Origin: Megaustenia siamemsis
Lineage: Eukaryota; Mollusca; Gastropoda; Stylommatophora; Ariophantidae
NCBI GenBank assembly: GCA_032433765.1
Contig: JAVIAB010000008.1
Location: 44,189,097-44,253,096, forward strand
Direction: 5' to 3'
Length of the DNA: 64,000 nucleotides
Made by a program: the position numbers and the translations under genes. Shown here in pieces: positions 36,101-48,100 of this stretch; within the stretch, counting starts at the first letter, position 1; every line of letters begins with the position of its first letter. The notes beneath the pieces were generated by a model that made no database searches, was not told the origin of the DNA, and was given only the letters and a program-made list of their open reading frames with translations.

Positions 36101-39100
36101 TTCTTTGCTATCAATGTCAAATATAGATTCTGATTAAAGATCAAGAAAGAAAACTGGCGACATGTGAGATGAAATGCCTCAGAAAACCTGTAAACAAAAT
36201 ACAAAGAGATCAGGTAAAGAATAAATAAATCAGAAAGACCATTGGAATTCAAACAGTAATTGAATACATAGAGAGACAAAGATTAAAGTGGTTTGAACAT
36301 TTAATGCGCATGAGCCCCTCAGCACCAGCTTATAATAACAAAATGGAACAACCAAGATGTAGTGGTAGACCAAGAAGAAGATGGATTGAGGGGATTTACG
36401 ACATAATAAAACAATACAATATCACTATGTTCCAAGCCATAGAAAAAACATCATTGACTTAAGCCTGCGATGCCTGCTGGCAAAAGCAGAACACAGGATA
36501 AAAGAAGAAAGAAAGAATAATAATATAATGAAAAGTTCTATTATAAAAAGTTGATGGGAGTAGTAAATTCACATACAATTAAGTAACATGATGATGATGA
36601 TGATCATAAAGCCATGTGGTTGACACAGACTGTTGCATTTTAGGCCTTATATGTTGATGTAGTATCTGTAATGACTTTCATGATTTCTTTGGTTCTGCTG
36701 GAGAAGTAGGAACTTTTCTATTCTGGAGATACCGCAATACTAGGTCTTCTGTAACAACATATTCAACCACTGTAGCAACTACACTGATCTTCACTCTAGC
36801 CAGTCTATTTTGACACAGACTGTTACTAGAGAGAGTAATTAGAAAATGAGGTGAGGTATTGATCAACTATGAGTTACTGACCCGGCTGTAGTGATTGTAG
36901 GTTACCTAGTTTGAACTTTCTTAGCCGAGCAACATGGAACTATTAACTGGAAGTAACACTTAAACATATGAGTTCTTTATTCTTGGGAAATTGTGTACAT
37001 TTGGTAAGGTTATTATAGCTCAATAATCACTACTTACTTGATGGAATGTGGCTTTCTATCATCCCAATACTGTTGAGCAGAATTTATAAAAAAGTTTTGT
37101 TAAAAATGGGCATGACACCAATATAATTTATTCAATCTTGTATCAGCTGTAAGTAAGTGTGTGAGTAATTGGCCATGTGATTGGACCTAAGATTGCCAGC
37201 AGTGCCTGGGCTGGAAGTGGTCAGTGACTCATGGCTAATTGCATCAATGAACTAACATCCATCTCTCCATAGTGGTTCTTGAAATACATTAACCAGTCTC
37301 GGCATGCGAGTCAAAAAGGGAAGGCAAACCCATTCAACCAAAAATACCATGTTATAATTGGATGTGCTGGGCCAAAAAGTGTATTGATCACAGTTGCTGT
37401 AATCCATCTTTTTCATATTTTTGTTTTTTTGTAGAATTTGTTGCTTACATCTTGTGTTTTATTTAGCTCTTTCTATTTTATATGTTCAGACAATTTGATC
37501 TGTTGTCTATTTATATGTTCATGAAACTCCATCTGTGACAGTTAACTATAGTTGTTAGAGCAGGCTAGTGTTCTCTGACTTACTGCAGATTTGAATGACT
37601 GATGAAAGGTTTCATGTAAAACTCTCAGTGAAAATGGCTTCATCACACATATTGCATTCTCATCCTAAAAAAGCACAGTTAAGATTTATTTGTTAATTTG
37701 AAGCCTTAATGATCTCTCATTAACAACGTGAAAGGAAATCAATGATTTAAACTTGAAACAATAAGTTAATGATATTGTTTGTTCACAGGTTGCAAAAAAC
37801 TACTTCACTTTAAAAGTGATTTCAAAATGAAACAAAATAAGTTAATGTTTTTGCCTGCTGTTGTTGCAAAAAAAATATTTCAACATGTAACAAAATAAGT
37901 TAATGTTATCACTTATTCATCTTGGAGAAGAAAGCACAAAATAAAAGAAGTAAAGACTAAAGTGAACTGATAACATCAAGAGAACTTATGACAAAGGTGT
38001 GCATCATCAGGCAAAAGATAAGGTGAAATAGTACTTTGTTTTAGCCAACCTTTGATGCGATGCTGCTAAACACTTAGCCTTGACATTTAGAGAAAAAAAA
38101 ATGAGTAAGTTTGCTTTAGTTGTTCCTTGTTGTAAGAATAAATAAAGCAATGATGTTATCCTGAAGTGATCAAAGTTAGCAGTCTAATCCACGCTAGCAG
38201 TATTCTCCTCAACAAGTGAACAACAATCTCTGTTTTTCCATGTTTCTATTACAATAGACAGCTCAGGGTTTAAATCGATCACTTCAGCCAATTAGAACAC
38301 TCACAACAACAGAGAAAGATGACAAATTGATCTTCATCAAATAAAAAAAAAATAAATGTGTCCCACTGATGACCACTCATATGCACTAAACACAGCTTTT
38401 TGACTCTTTACTGAGGTGCGCGTGGCCGTGCGGCTAAAACCACTGTTCCGCTGGCTGAAAAGCTGACATACAGTGTTCGAAGCCTGCGGTAGACAGAAAG
38501 GATTTTTTCTATCGGGGGTGAAATAAAAATCTTGAGTCTCACACGTCGTGGCGACTGCTTGACCAAGCGGCCTTTATCCCTCTGGTTCTATCGTTGCCCC
38601 CCGACATACACCAGTAATGGTACTATGTGTCGTAAAGATAGTTTTTTTTTTTTTTTTTTTTTTTTAACAGAAAAATACAAAATCATCTCTCATTCTAGTT
38701 TCCACATATAATTTCATGTTGTTCTTGGTTTTGTTTCCTGATGAAGACTATATGGGTAAAAACTTGTTGTACAATAATATAGTTTTGCTGTAAAGCTGTA
38801 ACATACAATTTATATGTGATTTTCCTCCTACTTAACATCAACTATACTATGGTCCTGTATGAGTATACATTTTCTTTGTACTTTTTTTTATATCCTGATC
38901 TTTATCAACACTGATAGACAAATAAAAGATGGTTATTATATATTTAAAATCTAGCCACCACTTCCACATTGTTTTGAGTCTGAAGTTAATAACTGTATGT
39001 ATATTGAAAGCGTTCATCAGTGCTATAGAGAGCCAATTCTGATCTGTGGAAGTGAAACATGGACAGTAGGCAAACAAATGAAAAGATGATTAGGGGCCAC

Positions 39101-42100
39101 TGATATGGGTTTTCTCAGAAGAATGTTGAGAAATCCTGGGACAACCTAAAAAAAAGACCAATGAGGATATTCTCAGTGAGACCAACACAAAAAAGAGAGG
39201 TTCTAAGAGACATCAGAAAGAAACAATCACAATTTTGTGGGCACATCATGAGAAGAAGAAAGTTGAGATACTTGATTACACCTGACAAAACACAGGGACA
39301 GATAGGTCATGGATGACAAAAAAAAGAAGATACTAGACAGTTTAGTGTCATGGCACAATAAACAGTCAACAACAGAACTGATATGATACACTGTGGGCAA
39401 AGAATTGTGGAAGTACATGAGCAAGAAAGTTTAGAAAGAGAAAGGCATATATTGAGCAATGAGATGGACTGAAGAGTACACCTTTTGAGCTAAAAAGGGA
39501 CAAGTTGTAAAATCAAAAACTGGTCAGAGATGAGCAATACAAACCAAAATATATTTAATTCCTTTTGTTTGTTGATGGATTTAATATTTCTCAACATGTT
39601 TCATACATTTTTTTCATGGGTGAAAGCCATAATGTGTCAAAAAAATAATAATAACTCATAATTTAGTAACAAAATATTGAAAAAAAACTGTCTCAACTCT
39701 ATAATAATTGTTATACCTCTCAAGAGTCATGTTTCTATGAAACGTTTGTAAAAATTACAACCACTAAATGTTACATTTGGAGTTTAGAAAATAGTATTTT
39801 CTTTGAACTTTTGCTAAATAGATGTATATTTACACAAGGATAGATATGGGGAACCAGATGCAGTAATAATTTCCTAGCTTAGGTTCGATATATGGCCTGA
39901 AACCCTGGAGGTGCTACTTTGTCTATTCATACGTTGGCCGTCAGTCCAACCTATATTTTTGGCTTTCTTTTAGCGCCGATTTAATGCTCAGAGGTCACCA
40001 GAAGTGATAATTAGGAAGGTATATAAAAAAAAGTAAAGAGCCCCCGTCACGCCAAGTGGCGTATAGGGAATATGGTGTTAGTGCCCATAAATTTTACAGA
40101 CCTTCGGCACATGATTTTTAGGGTAATGTGGTTGGTATTATGCCACTTTACTTTCCCAGAAAAAAATCTGGTACCCATTTAAGGCTGGGTGAACCCGGAA
40201 GCCGTTGGTTGGGATCGAACACTACCTCTTGTCCTTTGCAGTTGAGTTCACTAACCACTGAGCTATCGCGGCTCCCAGGAAGGTATATGGAGGGGGGAAA
40301 ATGTTTGCCCAATGCAAACTGTCAAATTTCTAAAAAAAAATTGTATTTTGAGGTCATAATTTTATTGAGGGCATCGTAATCCAGGGTTAAGTTTAACACC
40401 TGAACCAGTTCATAAGAATTAAGAAATTAATGAAAAATATTTAATTAATTATACCAAACAATAAAGAAATTACCTGAACAGTGTCATCCCAGCCTCCTGA
40501 AATGAAGACATGGGGGTGGTTTGGGTTGTACTGTACAGCAAACACTCGAAATCTATGTCCATCCATGATATCATGACCATCACTGAAACAATTTATGATT
40601 TTTTATTGGCTTGAGAATTTATCATAATTTTCATCAGACATCCACCAATGATTTTACAGCTTTAAAAGTCTCTCCTACCTCCAATTCCTGGCTTTTATAC
40701 CATTCCTCCACTTACATGTCATGTACAAGAGCAATCAAAAATGAAATGTGGAATAATAAAACTAACAACATAATCTATCTATCTATCTATTGTCCTTTTG
40801 AGCCGAAGACAGCACATAGAGCACAACCACAATCTCAAAAACAGAAACCATGCATGCCAAAATGGCACATATTGCAGAGATCATCATCATCATCAAGTAC
40901 CGGGCCTGCTGGTGTAGGTGATCATGTCTCTCCACAACTTTCGATCTCGACAGTTATTTATCATTTCTGTTGTTGACCTTCTGCCATGCCATTCTCTTAA
41001 GCTGTCTGTTATTTTTTCTCTTTGCTTTCCTCTATCTCTTCGTCCCTCAATTTTTCCAGTTGTTACAATATATTCCAGTTCTCTTCTCAATACATGGCCA
41101 AAAAATGATGATTGTTTCTTCCTAATATTGGAAATTCGCTCTCTTTTTGCTTTGACCTCTTTCAGAACATTTTCATTACTCTTCTTAGCTGTCCATGGTA
41201 CTCTCAACATTATTCTGTAAAACCACATTTCTACAGACTCCAGTAATTTTCTTGTCTGTTGTCCTATTGTCCATGATTTGCATCCATATGTTAAGACTGG
41301 CTCTACATAACATTTAAGAACTCTCTTTCTTGTTTCTATTGTCAAAAATGGACTGCATAGTATCTTCCTCATTTTTTGGAAAGCTGCCTTTGCCTGAGCC
41401 ATTCTGCATCTCACCTGTGGCTGTCCTGCTGCCTTGCAGGTAAGCTTGGGGGAGTAAAAGGCTAAGGGAGGGTACCCCGAAGTAAAACAACCCCACTGCC
41501 TTGTAGGTGAGACTTTTTAGTCAATAGCTAGTGGTTTTAGTTAAGACCCGGCTTGAAACATCAATTACTCATAGATGGAAAAAAAATCTGAGTACACCGA
41601 AGTCTAAGTTATCTGCCTGTGTGGCGAGGGACCCCTGTGCACACGGCTGCCAAGGAAAAATGGATTAACACGCAAAATTTAGTTCATAGTCTCTAGGAAC
41701 TTCACCAGAGTTGGCAATTGCAGGAAAAAAAAAAAAAAAAAAAAAAAGGCAAGTTACAATATTTTAAATTAAAAATTATCTACCCAAGAAATTAAAATGT
41801 TTTAAAGAATATATTTATCCCTTCAAATATCAGCACTTTACTGATATTTTCATCATCTGTATCGCTTTTCCTTTCTTGTAATGTACCATATTTAACTATA
41901 TTGAAGATCTATCTATCTTTCGTTCGCCCGAAGTATTGTCTATATCAGCAATGTCGTTTCCTGTATAAATTTTACTGTCTTTTGTAATTCTTGCGGTGGC
42001 CCGTATAGTTTTGTCTGTAGTGATGTATCTATGGGCCAATGGATTTTCCTCAGTCTACTATATTCAGTGCAGTTTTGAAGTATGTGTTCAGCAGTCTGGG

Positions 42101-45100
42101 GCGCCTGTCCACATGTACAAGTAGTTGAGGTGCCGATCTTGAATTTTGTATACATGTGACTATGGAGTCGATTGTGTCCTGTTCTGAGGCGTATAATGAT
42201 AACTTGTTCATATCTATTCATATTATGAAAGGCATCCTGATTTGGGACTTGTGGTCCTCTGATTGATTTGATTATCTGTTTCTTATGATGGTATGTAACC
42301 GGTGTATCTAGTTGTGTGCCTGTTGAACCTTCCTTTGCCAACTGATCTGCTTTCTCATTTCCTGGTATTCCACAGTGAGATGGGATCCACTGCAGGTCAA
42401 CCCTGTGGTGCTTGCAGAGTCAATAAGGTCTGCAGATGTGGTAATTTTCTGGATTGTAGTGCCTGGAGTACTGATCTTGCATCTGTCAAAAACATTACAG
42501 GCTGCGGGCTAAGATTACTGTTCAGCAGTTTTTCTATTGCCAACTTTATTGCTTGTTTTTCTGCATCATAATTGTGACAATATTTCCCTGTTGCTATTTT
42601 ATTCATATCTCTAGTGTTATTTGGGTACTCTATATATGCACCTGCTCGCCCATTCTTTACTGCATTCTGTGCTGATCCATCTGTGTACACACGAATCCAT
42701 AGGTCTTGTGGGTATTCTTCATCCAGGAAACAGAGTTATTGTTTTTCACTGTAGACTATTCTGTTCCTCTTTGTCAACTATTCCTTTCACTTCTGTCCGT
42801 ATTTGAACTGATAATCCTAATTCCTCTGTCCAGGGAGTCTGTTCTTGTATGGGCAGTAGGGGGTTAAAAACTCTTGGCATGTCTGGTGTTTGTCTACTAA
42901 TACGTTTGGCTTGGTGGATAAAACTGCTTCTCTTAAGTCGTCCCAATGCAAGATTTTGGAATTGGTCCTTCATTGGATGTCTCCACATGCAAGCAAATTT
43001 TTCTGCCTGTATCAGCACCTTTGTGTCCCTCTGTTCTCTCAGTGCTGGTGTCCTCCACAATTTCTCCATCTCCAATATTGATGTTGATTTCATTGCTCCT
43101 GTGATGACCCTAAGTGCCTGGTTTTCTACTTTGTCCAGTTCTTGCAGTGTGGTGTTTGATGCTGAGCACCATGCAGATGATCCATATTCTAAATGTGGGC
43201 GTATACTCTGTTGGTAAACTTTAAGAGTATTTTCCCACTCGCACCCCATGTGGCTCCACACATCTTTCTTAAAATAGCCAATTTCCTCCTTGCTTTTTGG
43301 GTTGCCTTATTTATCTGCTGTTTCCAAGATAGTTTGTTATCAAATGTAACTATGAGATACGTAGCTTGTATGTCTTCTTTCACAGGCTCATTGTTTATAT
43401 AGATGGCTCATGCTTTTTGTTTTGGGGAGAGAGTGAAAAGTGTAGTGCTGCATTTGTCTGTATTGATGCTGATACACCATCTATTTGTCCATGAATTCAG
43501 TGCATTCATAGCTCTTTGTAGCAATTTGGAGGCCACTGTTGCATACTCCTCTGTGCACCACATTACCAAGTCATCTGCATACATTGCCACTTTGATGCCA
43601 TGTGGTAGTTCAGTAACTAGGTCATTGATGTAGATCAGAAAAAGTGTTGGAGATAGTACCCCTCCCTGTGGAACGCCCTGGTGCAGTAAGACCTTCTTAC
43701 ACTTAAGACCATCCAGTTGCACTCTGGCTCTCCTGTTATGCAGGTATGCTTTGACCCATTTGTATATTCTGCCATTTACTCCATAATTTCTCAGTTTCTT
43801 CAAAAGCCCTTCCTTCCATACCTTATCAAATGCTTTCTTCAGGTCTATCCATGCTGCTAGTACCAGTTTCTTTTCTTGAAACGCATCCTCAATTTCATGG
43901 GAAAGATAGGTTGCCTGATCTTCGGTAGAGTAACACTGTCTAAAGCCTGCTCGTTGTGGGACAAGGAGATTTTCACTTTCCAGGTACCACTGCAGTCTGA
44001 GATTGATTATACATTCCTTTGTTTTACACAAACAGCTTATATGGCTGATTGGTCTATAGCTGGATGTCGTTGGACCATCTTTTCCTGGCTTTAGTAATGG
44101 TATCATAATTGCTTCTCTCCATGCCTGTGGCACTCTACCTGTGATCCAGAAAATGTTGTAGATCTGCAGTAGTTTTGCTTTAGCTGCAGTTCCCAAGTTC
44201 TTAATCATTTCATTGGACACTCCATCACTGCCTGGTGACTTTTTCATTTTTAATTTGGATATTGTCAGCTCTAGCTCTCTTTGTGTAATGGGTATTTCCG
44301 TGACTTCATGTGCGGTCTCTTCTTGTCTTGCATTTTGTTGTTTTAAACGGGTCTCTTGTCATTTCTCTAGGCTAATTTCAATATTATTGTCATTTGCAAA
44401 GGAGTCTGCAAAGTGATTTGCTGCATGCTTACTTGTTAGGATGTTTCCATCCTTCAGTGTAATTTTGGTGTTCCTTTCTGTACCCTCATAATTCAGCTGT
44501 TTTACAAGCTTCCACACTTTTCTTGTGTCACTTTCAAGATTCAAGGACTCTGTTTTCTCTTTCCAGCTTCTCCGTCTGGCTTGTAGTTTATCCCATTGAA
44601 ATTTGGCTTTAGCATGCTGATAGTTATTGTGGTGTTCCTGACAAGGGTTATTTTCTGCTTGTTTTCGAGATATTTCCATGTCATTGTGCAGTTGCTCTAG
44701 TTCACTACTCCAGTATGGTTTGTAGTGTTTCCGTGCCCCTCTAGGTATTGTTTCACTGGCAGCTTGTATTATTAGTCTACTGAATTCATCAAGTATTTTG
44801 TTGATGTCTCTATCTGTATTTAGATCTTTAGTCAGTACACTGATGTAATGTTGATACATTTTCCAGTCTGCCTTTTTGTAATTCCATCTGGAGAGAGTGC
44901 TGCTCTCCCTGACGGCCTCATTTTGCACCACTAAAAAACCGGCTGGTGGTCGCTGCCTCCAAGTTGTTTCCCAACAATACATGTGATATTCCAATCCAGG
45001 TCTGGTGAATGGAAAGGAAGGTCTGGTGTAAATGTGGTATGCCATGATCTGGAGTAGAATGTTGGTGGATCTGTTGTCTGGTTTAATAGTATAAGCTCTT

Positions 45101-48100
45101 TGTCATCCTGCCAATTTTCAAGTTCTTCACCTCTCATGTCCATATGTTCATAGCCCCAGCTCTGTGAATGGCTGTTAAAGTCTCCACATACAATTATTCT
45201 TTCTTTTAATGTAACTGTGTCTAGTGCTAGTGGGCGGTCACTCAGACAGTAGTAGTTAAGTAGGTGAAAATCTGTATTTTCTGTCCTGAGGTGCAGTATT
45301 TGATATTCCGCCCCATCCATATACACTTTAATCTGACATACATTGATGTTGTTCTTTACAAATGTCAATATTCCACCCTTTTGTCTGTTTTTTCTGTCAG
45401 ATCGGTAGCACTGGTATCCCCTAATCTTCAAGGCTATGTCATTGTTTAATGGGTTTCCTGCAAACAGCATATGCTTACTTGTTCTTCATGCAGGATATTT
45501 TCTAATTCTATCTTTTTACTGTACCCATCTCTTTTGCTGTTGATGCCTTCAGCATTCCAGTGCATTATTTTGAGTGGTCTTATTTTGGATTGGCCAGTAG
45601 CTCTATTCTCTCACCCCCTGACTCTACAGAGCGGTTGAGAAAGACATTCAGTAATAGAGGTTGGGCCCTTTCGAGGCTGAGGCTGCACCTGCCTGAGTGT
45701 CCATCACAGGGTGAGTGCCTTATCAATTTGCAGTTATAGACATACTTCCCATTGGCGTGAGTGTGTGGCATCCTGATTGTTGTAGTGCGCCTTTTGGCTG
45801 GTTGCCTCCGACTTCAGCACTTAAACTTGCTAGAGCAGACTGTGGTCTTGCTAAGGTGTAGGAAGGCCTGGCCAGTCTTGGTTTTCAGTTCCTGGTGACT
45901 GTTAAGCCCCATCCCCATGACAATGAGCTGGCCTTGATGAGGACTATATTGAAGAGTTAAGTAGTTCTTTTCTTAGTGTTCACCTGTTAAGTGGGCTTGG
46001 CTGCGTTATGCTGATAGTTTACGGTCATCATCATCATCATCGAGTGCCATCTCCGCAACAAAGGTTGATTATCATGGATCGCAATTTCACTCTGTTTCTT
46101 GCTTTGATGGTGCAGGTTGTCATAGATTGACTTCTCCATCTTTTGATGTTACTCATCCATGTTAGTCTTGGTCTGCCTCTTTTACCTTGTATTTTCCCTT
46201 CCAATATTACTTTTAGTTGGCTGTTGTGTTTACGGTAAAGCAGCAATATCTGTGCCTTTCAACCTAAATCATCTGTCTTCAGTATTGGTTAATTTGCTTA
46301 AAATGTTGTATGAAGTGGCCATTTTGACTTTGTCAAAGGTTCTTTAACATGCATAAGTGCACAGGATTATGTTTCCTGTTATTTTAGCATTATTCAAGAG
46401 GGCTAGACATTGTTTATCAAATGACATCTTTCTTCTAGAACACCCAGCTTCCAATGTAAGGCATACAAACGCCATTTATTTTAAATTATTTTGTGCCATA
46501 AGCATTAACGAATAGACATTGTAACACATCAGGTTCACGAGGTGCAACTCAGGTAAAAAAATCAACTTCAGCCAGAAATTTCAAGTCCCCGTTTTCTTCC
46601 TAGTGTCAACACATGGGACTGTGTCAAGAGTTCAGAGAAATTACTATTTTTAGAGCACCTAATGTTACATTTAAGTGGTAGTCATTTTTACTACAGTATC
46701 ATAACTTTCCTGTGTGTTACCGGGGCCTCATTATGAGGGAAGTAAAGAATAGTGACACTGTGACCTTCCAGGCATGACGTAAGAGGCGACTAAGGAGATT
46801 GACTGATGGCTTGACGAGCCGTCATTGTAAAAAGTATTGTTATGGAAACAGCGCCATATATTTTAGAGCAGTGATCTCTGCAATATGTGCCACTTTGGCA
46901 TGCAAGGTTTCTGCTTTTGAGATTGTGGTTCTGCCCTATGTGCCATCTTCGGCTCGAAAGGACAATAGATAGATAGATCATAACTTGGATAGTTACAGAT
47001 AGGTATCGTAATTAAGGGTTAAGCAACATTAACCTGGGCTCCATTGTGTTAATTCTCTTCTTAGTTTCAATATCATACAGAAGTATCTGTGAATCAGATC
47101 CTGCAGTAAGGATGTGAGTGCCTTCAGGGTTAACAGTCAGTGCCAGTGTTTGTCGATTTTCAAAGAGGGTGTGCAAACACTTGCCAGAAGTGTAGTGCCA
47201 AAACTTAATTTGGCCAGATGCATCTAAGAAAGAGTTGAAAACATATCTAAAAGTAAAATTACAAAACATGAAAATGTTGATAAAAACTGAATGATGATAA
47301 TTTAAAATCACACAACACAAAGATGTTGATAAACTGAATGATGATAATTTTAAATCACACAACACAAAGATGTTGATAAACTGAATGATGATAATTTTAA
47401 ATCACACAACACAAAGATGTTGATAAACTGAATGATGACAATTTAAAATCACACAACACAAAGATGTTGATAAAAACTGAATGATGATAATTTTAAATCA
47501 CACAACACAAAGATGTTGATAATATTATTGTGAGATCTGTAGTCATCTATCTATTTAATAATCAGATGCTGTAATGTGTTCACTCTTTGGTCGTAATGTC
47601 AGTCTGCAGATGTTGCAAGTTTGCTTAAGTTTGAGCAATGTCTCATAAATGATGTTGGTGGTTGATGGATGCAATAATAGTAGTTCGTGTTTTCCTTTCT
47701 TCAGGCCAGGGCATTTAAGTTCCCCTTAACATTTAAAGCTTACATAACTTTTATCCACCTCTGTTGCCTGTCAGTGTCAATAGAAAAGGAGTGTTTGGGT
47801 TAATTATATGTAGTATATCTCTTCCATGTTACCTATAGTGATGCCAGCCTATTAATTAATCTATTGTCCTCTAGGTCTGCCGTTCCACTGTTTCTATTGT
47901 GTCTAAGTGCTAAAACTCTCTAGGGGATGCTATATGGTGGTGATCATATTACATGCCCAAACCATTTGATTTGCTCTTTTTTTATATGATTTAGTGCTGA
48001 AGTTACCCAAACTCTTTTCCTTATATTCTCATTTTTATTCTGTCTCTTCTTGTCACATTCAATATTCTTTGTAGAACTTCATTTCTGTTGTGACAGCTTT

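Larger units (their letters stand above)
41905..46016 (-). mobile_element. LINE-E: EN-RT-RNase H element (I/Nimbus-like)
   Basis: Minus-strand order: 5' region (46016-45580), APE endonuclease (45560-44931), linker, RT (44247-43408), thumb/connection, RNase H (42690-42397), zinc knuckle, 3' end CGAACGAAAGATAGATAGAT at about 41905-41925. At least four frameshifts and two stops break it. Endonuclease plus RNase H in one polyprotein is the layout of I-group LINEs, to which Nimbus of the snail Biomphalaria belongs. The exact 5' end and TSD were not found; LINE-D inserted at 46026. Confidence 0.85.

Noticed and set aside
36678..36866. 62-codon minus ORF in a WD40 intron as an exon
   Set aside because: No flanking splice sites that fit the phases between exons 7 and 8, which already join perfectly.
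42302..43633. Several plus-strand ORFs of 61-122 codons
   Set aside because: Antisense shadows of LINE-E RT and RNase H frames on the minus strand.
47260..47525. CRISPR-like regular repeats
   Set aside because: Units follow directly without spacers and the genome is eukaryotic: a simple tandem array.
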